Positions 43,147-50,616 of a DNA stretch of 64,000 bases are shown here, piece by piece (position 1 is the first letter of the stretch; each line of letters begins with the position of its first letter). A program made the position numbers and the translations under genes. Under the pieces are notes generated by a model. That model had not been told where the DNA came from. It was given only the letters and a program-made list of their open reading frames with translations, and did no database searches. This DNA comes from Ruminococcus albus AD2013 (GTDB taxonomy: Bacteria > Bacillota > Clostridia > Oscillospirales > Ruminococcaceae), in contig NZ_JAGS01000001.1 in NCBI RefSeq assembly GCF_000526775.1, forward strand, positions 992,001 through 1,056,000, written 5' to 3'.

Positions 43147-44394
43147 ATGAAGATGCTTGATTCCATCGGTTTTGTTACCGGATTCGACAAGGAAGTCGGC
43201 GAAGCTATGAACAAAGAGCTGGCTCGTCAGAGAAGAAACCTTGAGCTTATCGCAAGTGAGAACATCGTATCCCCTGCTGTTATGGCAGCTATGGGCAGTG
43301 TACTGACAAACAAGTACGCTGAGGGTTATCCCGGAAAGAGATACTACGGCGGCTGTGAGGACGTTGATATCGTAGAGCAGATCGCTATCGACAGAGCATG
43401 CAAGCTGTTCGGCGCAAAGTATGCAAACGTTCAGCCCCACTCCGGTGCACAGGCTAACACTGCTGTATACTTCGCTCTGCTGAAGCCCGGCGATACCGTT
43501 ATGGGTATGAGCCTTGACAACGGCGGTCACCTGACACACGGTTCACCCGTTAATATTTCCGGTAAATATTTCAACTTCGTTCCTTACGGTGTTAATGATG
43601 AAGGTTTCATCGATTACGACGCAATGGAGAAGCAGGCTAAGGAAGTTAAGCCCAAGATGATCGTTGCAGGTGCTTCTGCTTACCCCAGAGTTATCGACTT
43701 CGAGCGCATCTCACAGATAGCTAAGTCCGTTGGTGCTTACTTCATGGTGGATATGGCTCACATCGCAGGTCTGGTTGCTACAGGTATGCACCCCTCTCCT
43801 GTTCCTTTTGCTGATGTTACAACTACTACAACTCACAAGACCCTGAGAGGTCCCAGAGGCGGTCTGATACTGACCAATGATGAGGCACTGGCTAAGAAGT
43901 TCAACAGCGCTATCTTCCCCGGCACACAGGGCGGTCCTCTGATGCACGTTATCGCAGGCAAGGCTGTATGCTTCGGTGAGGCTCTGAAACCTGAGTTCAA
44001 GGCTTACGGCGAGCAGGTAGTAAAGAACGCACAGAGACTGGCTAAGGGTCTGGTTGACAAGGGCTTCGCACTTGTATCCGGCGGTACAGACAATCATCTG
44101 ATGCTGGCTGATCTTCGTCCTTTCAATATCACAGGCAAAAAGCTGCAGAATGATCTGGACGAGGTTTACATCACCGTTAACAAGAATGCTATACCCAATG
44201 ACCCCGAAAGCCCCTTCGTAACAAGCGGTGTTCGTATCGGTACTCCCGCAGTTACTACAAGAGGTCTTGTTGAAGAAGATATGGATGTTATCGCTGAGTG
44301 CATTTACCTGACTGCTTCTGACTTCGATGCTAATGCTGACAAGGTTAGAGAGATGGTAACCGGTATCTGCAAGAAGTATCCTCTGTACGAATAA
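43147..44394 (+). CDS. glyA: Serine hydroxymethyltransferase
   Basis: A 415-aa PLP enzyme interconverting serine and glycine with tetrahydrofolate, the main source of one-carbon units. The active-site motif TTTTHKTLRGPRGG (PLP Lys) lies near residue 225; the substrate loop YAEGYPGKRYYGGC near 55 and SGAQAN near 100 are intact. ATG 43147 follows AAGGAGAG. Monocistronic, with strong codon bias expected of a highly expressed gene. Confidence 0.97.
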   Translation: MKMLDSIGFVTGFDKEVGEAMNKELARQRRNLELIASENIVSPAVMAAMGSVLTNKYAEGYPGKRYYGGCEDVDIVEQIAIDRACKLFGAKYANVQPHSGAQANTAVYFALLKPGDTVMGMSLDNGGHLTHGSPVNISGKYFNFVPYGVNDEGFIDYDAMEKQAKEVKPKMIVAGASAYPRVIDFERISQIAKSVGAYFMVDMAHIAGLVATGMHPSPVPFADVTTTTTHKTLRGPRGGLILTNDEALAKKFNSAIFPGTQGGPLMHVIAGKAVCFGEALKPEFKAYGEQVVKNAQRLAKGLVDKGFALVSGGTDNHLMLADLRPFNITGKKLQNDLDEVYITVNKNAIPNDPESPFVTSGVRIGTPAVTTRGLVEEDMDVIAECIYLTASDFDANADKVREMVTGICKKYPLYE

Positions 44395-44409
44395 TTTTTA
44401 TACAAATAC

Positions 44410-44442
44410 GACCCGGAAGCTTGAATGTTTCCGGGTCTTTTA
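44410..44442 (+). terminator. Terminator after glyA
   Basis: GACCCGGAA/TTCCGGGTC stem followed by TTTT; also usable by ridA on the minus strand. Confidence 0.85.
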
Positions 44443-44445
44443 TGT

Positions 44446-44814
44446 TTATTTATCACAGTATGCTATGGCATCCGCCTGAAACTGCAAACCGTTTTCTCCG
44501 CCAACATGGGCGAACTCGGTCTGTATCGATTTGCGGACGGGATATCTTCCGTTGAAGCGTTCTTTTATTACTTTTTCCATGATGGGGATATTCCATACAT
44601 CACGAAAAAGACAATCCATCTGGACAACATTTTCGAGAGTAAGGTCAAAAAGAGCAAGACGTTTTTCCATTTCATCAAATGCGCCGTTTATCTGTTCTTC
44701 AACAGTTCCGCCCACATTGCCTGCGCAGTAGTTCAGGAAGCAGTACTCCCCTGCTTTGATTATGCCTGAATGGCACCACTGTTCGTTGACATCTTTTCTG
44801 ATAATTTCACTCAT
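44446..44814 (-). CDS. RidA/YjgF family protein
   Basis: A 122-aa Rid-family protein. The C-terminal half has the substrate-binding segment NGRYPVRKSIQTEFA, with the conserved Arg, and GLQFQADAIAY. RidA deaminates reactive enamine/imine intermediates from PLP enzymes. The true start is ATG 44814 (GGAGGACAGCG upstream), which overlaps the recombinase stop; the longer frame to 44982 runs inside the recombinase gene. Near a PLP enzyme gene (glyA). Confidence 0.85.
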   Translation of the reverse strand: MSEIIRKDVNEQWCHSGIIKAGEYCFLNYCAGNVGGTVEEQINGAFDEMEKRLALFDLTLENVVQMDCLFRDVWNIPIMEKVIKERFNGRYPVRKSIQTEFAHVGGENGLQFQADAIAYCDK

Positions 44815-45823
44815 CGCTGTCCTCCTTATCGGTCTTCCTTTTATGTTTTGGTGCTTTGTTTCCTGCGAGGGGGTTGGCATTTGCCGCCTGACGGAGATTC
44901 TCGTTGCTGAGGTGGGTGTATATCTCGGTGGTGGCAAGGCTTTCGTGACCGAGGATATCCTTGATAACAAGGGTATCAACATTTCCGTACTGATACATCA
45001 GTGTCGCGGCGGTGTGGCGTAGTTTATGTGTGGTAATGCCGAGATTTCCAAGCCCTGCTTTTTTAAGAGATTCTTCAACTATCTCCTGAGTGCGGCGACG
45101 GGATATTCGGGTGTTTCGGTTTGAGAGGAAAAGGGCTTTCTCCTGTGTCTGTACAGAAAGACGAATGGGCAGATATGCTTGCAGTGCACTTATACAAGCC
45201 TGATTTATATAGACTATCCTCTCTTTCTGACCTTTACCGAAAAGACGGAGAGTTTCGCTCTCGAAGCTGAAATCGCTGAGATTAAGCCCGCATAGTTCAG
45301 AAAGACGCATACCGCAGTTCAGGAACAGGGTTATCATGCAGTAGTCACGCTCGAAGTGGTCGGATTCTATTGAAGAAAGCAGACGCTGAGCGTCCTCCAG
45401 TGAAAGATATTTCGGGAGAGTTTTAGGGAGTTTTGGTATCTCCAGCTGAGTGAGCGGATCGGAGGGGATAAGGTTCTTTTTGAGATGCAGGTATGAATAG
45501 AACTGTTTTAGAGCGGAGGTCTTGCGGGCGCGGGTCTTCAGGGAATTTGCACGGTCTTCCGCAAGCCATTTCAGGTAATCATAGGCATCTATCAGCCTTA
45601 GTTTACGTACATACTCAAAGGGCACTTGTGCTATGGTTATCTCCTCAAACGGGGTCTTGTTTGTATCGACTTCGTTATGAACGATCCGCAGATAGCGCAG
45701 GAAAGTTCGCAGGTCGATGTAGTAGGCTTCAACTGTTCTGTCACCTCTGCCCTTTACAAGCTGCATATATGTGAGATAATCCGCCAGATAATCCGGGCAG
45801 TCTTCATAATAGGCTTTTTTCAT
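44807..45823 (-). CDS. Tyrosine recombinase, XerC/XerD-like
   Basis: A 338-aa integrase-fold recombinase: SAM-like N-terminal DNA-binding domain (about 1-125) and catalytic domain with the conserved set: Arg in NCGMRLSELCG, Lys in GKGQKER, HKLRHTAAT, GHESLATTEIYTH with the Tyr nucleophile. The C-terminus has a basic and acidic tail (KHKRKTDKEDSDE). Either the dimer-resolution XerC or a chromosomal integrase-like relative; no attachment site or mobile element is seen nearby. Cotranscribed with ridA by overlap. Confidence 0.85.
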   Translation of the reverse strand: MKKAYYEDCPDYLADYLTYMQLVKGRGDRTVEAYYIDLRTFLRYLRIVHNEVDTNKTPFEEITIAQVPFEYVRKLRLIDAYDYLKWLAEDRANSLKTRARKTSALKQFYSYLHLKKNLIPSDPLTQLEIPKLPKTLPKYLSLEDAQRLLSSIESDHFERDYCMITLFLNCGMRLSELCGLNLSDFSFESETLRLFGKGQKERIVYINQACISALQAYLPIRLSVQTQEKALFLSNRNTRISRRRTQEIVEESLKKAGLGNLGITTHKLRHTAATLMYQYGNVDTLVIKDILGHESLATTEIYTHLSNENLRQAANANPLAGNKAPKHKRKTDKEDSDE

Positions 45824-45910
45824 TTTTTCATCTCCATATCGTTACGGGACTTATCTATAACTGATTATACAACATTCCGTTTTAGAAGTCAACTGAATTA
45901 TCCGTAATAC

Positions 45911-46038
45911 AAAGCAAAAAGCCCACCTCAGCGGGCAGGCTTTTGCGATGGAGCTATCCACAGTCATGCCGCGGATAATAAATATGAGATTTATGACTAT
46001 ATCGAAGTTTACCTAACAAATCACAATGATTCATTATA
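45911..46038 (-). ncRNA. Candidate small RNA or leader upstream of the xerC-like gene
   Basis: A promoter (TTGAAA 46067-46072, 16 bp, TATACT 46045-46050, minus strand) would start an RNA near 46038. It ends at a GCAAAAGCC/GGCTTTTTGC terminator (45911-45946), about 90 bp before the recombinase start. Between them lie AATCA/TGATT and ATCCGC/GTGGAT hairpins and no ORF. It may be a separate sRNA or an attenuated 5' leader. Confidence 0.5.
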
Positions 46039-46072
46039 GATTTAAGTATATCATATTAAATTTTTATTTCAA

Positions 46073-46317
46073 TAGCTTGTACATGAACTGCAAATTTAGG
46101 TGCACAAGGTGTTTCGGCGTTAATTAATTAGTATTATTATGCACACATTAAATTCACATATCACATTGTCAGACTAATATAACTTAACAAAGCGTAATTT
46201 CGCGTTGCCCTTAGTAATCTTTGTTCACAAAAAATTGACAATCGACTGATTTAAAGATTTATCGCGGAAAAAATCATCGAAAGTGTGTACAAGATGAGAA
46301 AATTATAATATCAATAC
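46073..46317. other. AT-rich intergenic region between the small RNA promoter and the agr promoter
   Basis: No coding frame or strong hairpin seen; several TTGACAATCGA-like and TTAATTAATTA stretches only. Confidence 0.35.
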
Positions 46318-46346
46318 TTGATTATTGTAAGAATGAATGATATACT
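46318..46346 (+). promoter_or_regulatory. Promoter of the agr regulator-kinase genes
   Basis: TTGATT (46318-46323), 17 bp, TATACT (46341-46346). Confidence 0.7.
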
Positions 46347-46381
46347 AAAATATCAGAGTACTGTAAAGGAAGGTGACAGCC

Positions 46382-47092
46382 TTGGTGAATATAGCGATCT
46401 GTGATGATGAAAAGTCCTATGTTGATACCCTGCTGAATGACATTACTGAAATATACGGTGAGAACAACAGCTTTCATTTCAGATCATTCAACAGCGGTGA
46501 GGATATAATTTCAAATTTTTCGAGAGGTGAATTTGATATTATCTTCATGGACATTGAAATGAAAGAGCTTGACGGTCTTAAAACTGCAGAATATATACGC
46601 TCAATCGACCGTAACGTTATACTTGCATTTCTTACGAATTATGACAAGTTCGTATATTCGGGTTATGAGGTGAACGCTTTTCGTTATATACTGAAAGATC
46701 AGGCACGTCCGATATATCTTAAACAGATCAAGGACACGATCGACGAGTACAGCAGGAAGTTCAAGTACATAACTATATATCTGAATGATGTTCTGCAGAA
46801 GCTTATGATAGATGATATTTACTACATCGAAGTATACTCCCGGGAGATAATAATCCATCTGGCGGATAAATGCCACAGGACAACAGGAAAACTCAAAGAC
46901 TACGAGAATAGTTTCAAAGGTATGTATTTTGCAAAGCCGGACAAGAGTCATCTTGTGAATGCAGCTAACATTGATTTCGTAGAAAAGGACAGGCTGCTTT
47001 TGAAAAACGGTGAGCATCTTTACATAAGCCGCAAGCATTACAAGGAGATCGTTGATGCTTTTGTCGATTACACGAAAAGCAGGTGTATCTGA
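46382..47092 (+). CDS. LytTR-type response regulator (AgrA-like)
   Basis: A 236-aa two-domain regulator. The receiver domain (1-120) has the acidic pocket DDE at the N-terminus, the phosphorylation site IIFMDIEM near residue 57, and LTNYDKFVYSGYEVNAFRYILK. The LytTR DNA-binding domain (about 135-235) has IYYIEVYSREIIIH and VNAANIDFVEKDRLLLKNGEHLYISRKHYKEI. TTG 46382 and GTG 46385 both suit the AAGGAAGG site; an upstream GTG at 46373 is too close. It should bind direct repeats; such repeats precede agrB at 48379-48409. Confidence 0.88.
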   Translation: MVNIAICDDEKSYVDTLLNDITEIYGENNSFHFRSFNSGEDIISNFSRGEFDIIFMDIEMKELDGLKTAEYIRSIDRNVILAFLTNYDKFVYSGYEVNAFRYILKDQARPIYLKQIKDTIDEYSRKFKYITIYLNDVLQKLMIDDIYYIEVYSREIIIHLADKCHRTTGKLKDYENSFKGMYFAKPDKSHLVNAANIDFVEKDRLLLKNGEHLYISRKHYKEIVDAFVDYTKSRCI

Positions 47093-48369
47093 TGAGCAGG
47101 ACGGAATTGATAGCTGAACTGCTGAACAATGCCGCTGAATCAGTGATAATAGTATTCTTTCTGTACAAAATATTCAAGGAAAAATACTATCACGGTTCTA
47201 AGGGAATAGCGCTGATGACTGTGATATCCATATTGGTATTTTCGGCGTTGTCATTCTTTACAGTCGTACCTTTGCTTAATCTTGGTGCAACTCTGCTGAT
47301 ACTTGTCCTTACTTCTCGTATATGGTTCAACGTGAGCATGATAGAGCGATTATTTTACTCGGTGATGTTCATTGTGATAGCTCTTGTATCGGAATTTCTG
47401 CCTATGACAGTGCTGTATATGCTTGATATGGGAACTCCGATAGATCAGCTTTCCTCCGGACGCGGGCGGTATATAGGTATGATACTGTCAAAGATATTCA
47501 TGTTCTGGATATCGGTATATATCATAGAATACCTTAAAAACAAGACCCGTTCGATCCCCCTCAGAAACTGGATGGCCATATTTCTAACGCCTTTTTTCAG
47601 CATATTTATACTGTACTGTATGTTCGACCCCAACAGGGTCAGCAGAAAGGACACGATAATTTTTATATCATCGGCGGTAGGATTACTGGCGGTAAACCTC
47701 TTTGTGTTCGACTTTTTCGATGTGTATGCAAATCAGCTTAAAATGGCGCTGATGGAACAGCAGCTGAAAAACGATGAAGATAATTACAAGCTTATTGAGG
47801 ACAAGTACAATGAGATACGAACGCTCAGGCATGATTTTAAAAATCAGATAGCAGTTGCGAACGATATGTTCGAGAAAGGTCGGACAAGAGAGGCTATAAA
47901 GCATCTGAACGATCTGCAGGACAAGCTTTCGGAAACAAGCGGAGTATGCTACACAGGGATATCCTCGGTGGATTCCATAGTAAATCTGAAATGGCAGGAA
48001 GCTTTGAAACACGATATCGAGTATGTTACTCAGATAACGGTAAGCGACAAGATAGAGCTGGACGATCTTCTGCTTTGCAGGATATTTGCTAATCTTCTGG
48101 ATAATTCTATAGAGGGATGCGAAAGATACACAGGTGACAACAAGTTTATCAGCATAAGGATAAGCCAGATAAACGGCAACCTGCATATCAGCATCTCAAA
48201 CTCTTCCAATCAGGTAGATGTGGATGATCTGAGAACAGAAAAAAGCGATCTATCTGCCCACGGCTTAGGGGTAAAAAGCATCAAAAAGGCTGTGGAAGAA
48301 CTTAACGGGATAATTACTTTCAAATGCGAATGTGAAGTTTTTTCGGTTGATATTATAATAAAGTATTAA
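47092..48369 (+). CDS. Sensor histidine kinase, AgrC-like GHKL type
   Basis: A 425-aa membrane kinase with about six or seven N-terminal helices (1-215), a coiled linker, the phospho-accepting His in TLRHDFKNQI (near 250), and a GHKL ATPase domain with NLLDNSIEGC and HGLGVKSIKKAVEELNG. The ATG at 47092 overlaps the regulator's TGA stop. Typical of AgrC receptors for cyclic peptide signals; the membrane domain determines peptide specificity. No catalytic residue is missing. Confidence 0.88.
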   Translation: MSRTELIAELLNNAAESVIIVFFLYKIFKEKYYHGSKGIALMTVISILVFSALSFFTVVPLLNLGATLLILVLTSRIWFNVSMIERLFYSVMFIVIALVSEFLPMTVLYMLDMGTPIDQLSSGRGRYIGMILSKIFMFWISVYIIEYLKNKTRSIPLRNWMAIFLTPFFSIFILYCMFDPNRVSRKDTIIFISSAVGLLAVNLFVFDFFDVYANQLKMALMEQQLKNDEDNYKLIEDKYNEIRTLRHDFKNQIAVANDMFEKGRTREAIKHLNDLQDKLSETSGVCYTGISSVDSIVNLKWQEALKHDIEYVTQITVSDKIELDDLLLCRIFANLLDNSIEGCERYTGDNKFISIRISQINGNLHISISNSSNQVDVDDLRTEKSDLSAHGLGVKSIKKAVEELNGIITFKCECEVFSVDIIIKY

Positions 48370-48378
48370 CTAAGCTGC

Positions 48379-48409
48379 ACTTCATGCACGATTAATCATA
48401 CTTCATGCA
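48379..48409 (+). promoter_or_regulatory. Tandem direct repeats, candidate LytTR/AgrA operator
   Basis: ACTTCATGCA occurs twice, at 48379-48388 and 48400-48409: identical 10-mers with starts 21 bp apart (two helical turns). LytTR regulators bind paired direct repeats of about 9 bp with this spacing. The pair ends 7 bp upstream of the agrB -35, the right place for activation. The match to a LytTR site is by geometry, not by known consensus. Confidence 0.75.
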
Positions 48410-48416
48410 AAACTAA

Positions 48417-48445
48417 TTGAAAAAATGAATAAAACACGCTATACT
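48417..48445 (+). promoter_or_regulatory. Promoter of agrB
   Basis: TTGAAA (48417-48422), 17 bp, TATACT (48440-48445), right after the direct repeats. Confidence 0.78.
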
Positions 48446-48467
48446 GTTTGCAGGCGGTGAAAATGAT

Positions 48468-49049
48468 ATGATCTCCAGACTAGCAAAAAGTACAGCGTGT
48501 TTTTTTGTTGACAACAAAATAATCGAAGAGGAAGATGCTGAAGTTTATTCCTACGGAATGGAACTGCTTTTATCGACAGTGTTCAACTTTGCCGTTGCGA
48601 TAGCTATTGCAGTTATAACAAGATCTTTTATTCCGTGCCTTGTGAACCTCACAGCCTTTCTGACACTTCGGGTAAATGCAGGAGGATACCACGCAGATAC
48701 ACATCTCGGATGTACAATGACTCTGGTATCGGTGATGCTTGTGTTTATATTTGCCGAGAAGAATATATCCGAAACGGCAATGTATTTTAGTTCGCTGCTT
48801 ATGCTGATGCTTTCAAACACAATTATCATAATGCTTTCCCCCGTGGAACACCACAACAAACCTCTGGATGACGATATGAAGATCAGACTCAGGAACAAGT
48901 CGGTTTTATGGGCAGGGATATGGACGGTGTTCTGCATATTATTTGCTATATTCGATGTGCATTACTGTTTTTACGCTGCATCGGGCGTGTTTACGATCGC
49001 ACTTGCTATGATCGCGGAGAAAATCAAACGTAAGGAGAAAATTGGATGA
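48468..49049 (+). CDS. AgrB-like peptide maturation protease
   Basis: A 193-aa integral membrane protein of the AgrB family, which removes the C-terminal tail of the AgrD precursor and closes the thiolactone ring. The hallmark RVNAGGYHADTHLGC carries the catalytic His (GGYHA) and Cys (seven residues later), like His77/Cys84 of Staphylococcus. Four to six membrane helices follow. The stop overlaps the next gene start (ATGA). A promoter with direct repeats lies just upstream. Confidence 0.92.
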   Translation: MISRLAKSTACFFVDNKIIEEEDAEVYSYGMELLLSTVFNFAVAIAIAVITRSFIPCLVNLTAFLTLRVNAGGYHADTHLGCTMTLVSVMLVFIFAEKNISETAMYFSSLLMLMLSNTIIIMLSPVEHHNKPLDDDMKIRLRNKSVLWAGIWTVFCILFAIFDVHYCFYAASGVFTIALAMIAEKIKRKEKIG

Positions 49050-49648
49050 GAAACCAGGTAAAAGACAAACTTATAAATGATTACAACGAACTGAATTATC
49101 ATACAGACGATACGTTCACGAAGTATCGCTTTACTTACAACGGTGTTTATGTACACGTTTATTTTGACGCTTATGACTATCAGGCTCTTTCACTTTCTGT
49201 GATACTTATATACGAGAGGGATTATTATTACACCTCGCTTAATGTTGACGATACGGATACTAACGTGGAATACCTTCATAAGATACCTTTAGGTATACTA
49301 AGAAGGATCCTTGTAAATAAAAAGCTGGACGATATGTTTGCACAACTTGAAGCGCATATACTTAACAGCACTCCCGAAGAGGGACGTTATACCAACGACA
49401 AGCTTTTCAGCAGTACGCTGAAATTTTCAGGAAAGAGAAAGGATCTGCCTTTCTGGAAGAGCATAAAACACGTTAGAATGAGCGATGATACACTAAACAG
49501 GCTGAAAGTGACATCGAATATTAGTTTAAGTACTCTTAAAAAGATACAGTCCAGAAATATGACTCTGGTCAAGACACAATTTCCAAAGGACAGGAAAAAC
49601 ATTAAAATGATACTTGATTCAAAGGGAATAGATCTTGAACTGAGATAA
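49046..49648 (+). CDS. Unknown 200-aa protein between agrB and agrD
   Basis: Not recognised. ATG 49046 overlaps the agrB stop, with AAGGAG upstream, so the two are coupled. No signal peptide, no membrane helix; Tyr- and Asp-rich N-terminal half (YNGVYVHVYFDAYDYQALSL), then a basic C-terminal half (LKKIQSRNMTLVKTQFPKDRKN). Canonical agr loci have no gene here. It may modulate the kinase, help peptide processing, or be an effector. The position makes it a strong part of the signalling unit. Confidence 0.75.
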   Translation: MRNQVKDKLINDYNELNYHTDDTFTKYRFTYNGVYVHVYFDAYDYQALSLSVILIYERDYYYTSLNVDDTDTNVEYLHKIPLGILRRILVNKKLDDMFAQLEAHILNSTPEEGRYTNDKLFSSTLKFSGKRKDLPFWKSIKHVRMSDDTLNRLKVTSNISLSTLKKIQSRNMTLVKTQFPKDRKNIKMILDSKGIDLELR

Positions 49649-49778
49649 TAAAAAATTCTCAGGCTTACAGAATATGTACTGGTGATGGTAATTTCCGGCA
49701 ATCTGGAAACGCGGCTGTTTGGTAATTTACGGCCGCAGTTGTCGGGATTATACATAAAATTTCAAAGGAGTGGGATTT

Positions 49779-49931
49779 ATGAAAACAATGAAAAAACCAA
49801 TTGTAAAGTGCGGCACGGCTTTGGCATCACTGGCACTGAAAGTTGGTGTAAGCACCAACAAACAGGCCTGCATATTCTGGTATAATCAGCCAAAAGAACC
49901 CAAAGGTATTAGTAAATTCCGCAAACCATAG
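49779..49931 (+). CDS. AgrD-like autoinducer peptide precursor, 50 aa
   Basis: ATG 49779 after AAAGGAG; too short for standard gene calls. The layout is that of cyclic lactone autoinducer precursors: amphipathic, basic N-terminus (MKTMKKPIVKCGTALASLAL), KVGVSTNKQ, the core ACIFWY, then the charged conserved tail NQPKEPKG. The probable thiolactone ring is Cys31 plus four residues (CIFWY), with a variable N-terminal exocyclic part. Expression is probably part of the agrB transcript. Confidence 0.88.
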   Translation: MKTMKKPIVKCGTALASLALKVGVSTNKQACIFWYNQPKEPKGISKFRKP

Positions 49932-49974
49932 CGGAGTTTATCAAATACAATATGTAACACCCGATCTTTGCTTT

Positions 49975-50004
49975 CAGCCGGCAGCCCCTCTGAACTGTCG
50001 GCTG
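49975..50004 (+). terminator. Terminator after agrD
   Basis: CAGCCGGCAG/CTGTCGGCTG stem (one G-U), followed by TTTG. A modest T tract; a second, stronger terminator follows at 50054. Confidence 0.6.
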
Positions 50005-50053
50005 TTTGCGCGGATCAGGGCAAGTGATCTCCGAGATCCTCTATTTAAATGTA

Positions 50054-50104
50054 AAACAAATACCGCCTCGGCATTGATGATGCTGAAGCGGTATTTGTTT
50101 TTAT
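50054..50104 (+). terminator. Bidirectional terminator between agr and thioesterase genes
   Basis: AACAAATACCGC/GCGGTATTTGTT stem with inner pairs, then TTTTTA. On the minus strand it ends the thioesterase transcript. Confidence 0.8.
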
Positions 50105-50114
50105 ATTACTTTTT

Positions 50115-50603
50115 TCAGAAGCCCTCGGCAGTTCTTTGCTTGCGGATAGCGATGCGTTTTCTTGCGCCCTCGTATTCTGCCTGTTCGGTTATTCCCTCAG
50201 GGATAATGCCATATTCGATCGGCTTGGGTCTACCGTTTTCATCAACGTGAACGCAGGTAAGATAGGCGTGATTTATGGCCCTGCGTATACCCGAACCCTT
50301 ATCTTCAACATAGGTATCGACACGCACTTCCATTGAAGTTCTGCCTACGTAAGTCACCTTTGCTATTAGCACGACTATATCATTGATAAAAGCACCGTGC
50401 TTGAATTTCAGGCTGTCCACCATAAGAGTGACGGCATCACCGCCGCAGTGGCGCATAGCGGCTACACCTGCGGCCTCATCTATCCATTCCATCAGTCTTC
50501 CGCCGAAAAGACGGTTTCCACCGTTGATATCACGGTACTGGATAAGCTTGGTTATCTCGGTGATGGAGTCCGAGACACGTTTATCGCCTTTGGGATAAGG
50601 CAT
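50115..50603 (-). CDS. Acyl-CoA thioesterase (hotdog fold)
   Basis: A 162-aa hotdog-fold thioesterase of the acyl-CoA thioesterase II/YciA-like type: NRLFGGRLMEWIDEAAGVAA near residue 30 (catalytic Asp/Glu region), DSLKFKHGAF, VGRTSMEVRV. It hydrolyses acyl-CoA to free acid and CoA. ATG 50603. Lies 13 bp downstream of the nucleotidyltransferase gene on the same strand, so probably part of the glgX transcript. Confidence 0.88.
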   Translation of the reverse strand: MPYPKGDKRVSDSITEITKLIQYRDINGGNRLFGGRLMEWIDEAAGVAAMRHCGGDAVTLMVDSLKFKHGAFINDIVVLIAKVTYVGRTSMEVRVDTYVEDKGSGIRRAINHAYLTCVHVDENGRPKPIEYGIIPEGITEQAEYEGARKRIAIRKQRTAEGF

Positions 50604-50616
50604 GATCGTTTCCTCC

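Noticed and set aside
44815..44982. N-terminal extension of the RidA frame
   Set aside because: Runs inside the recombinase gene; the ATG at 44814 with GGAGGACAGCG begins the RidA homology.
44807..46381. Integrase of a mobile element
   Set aside because: No attachment repeats, tRNA gene, cargo or excisionase seen; a XerC/D-like cellular recombinase is the simpler call.
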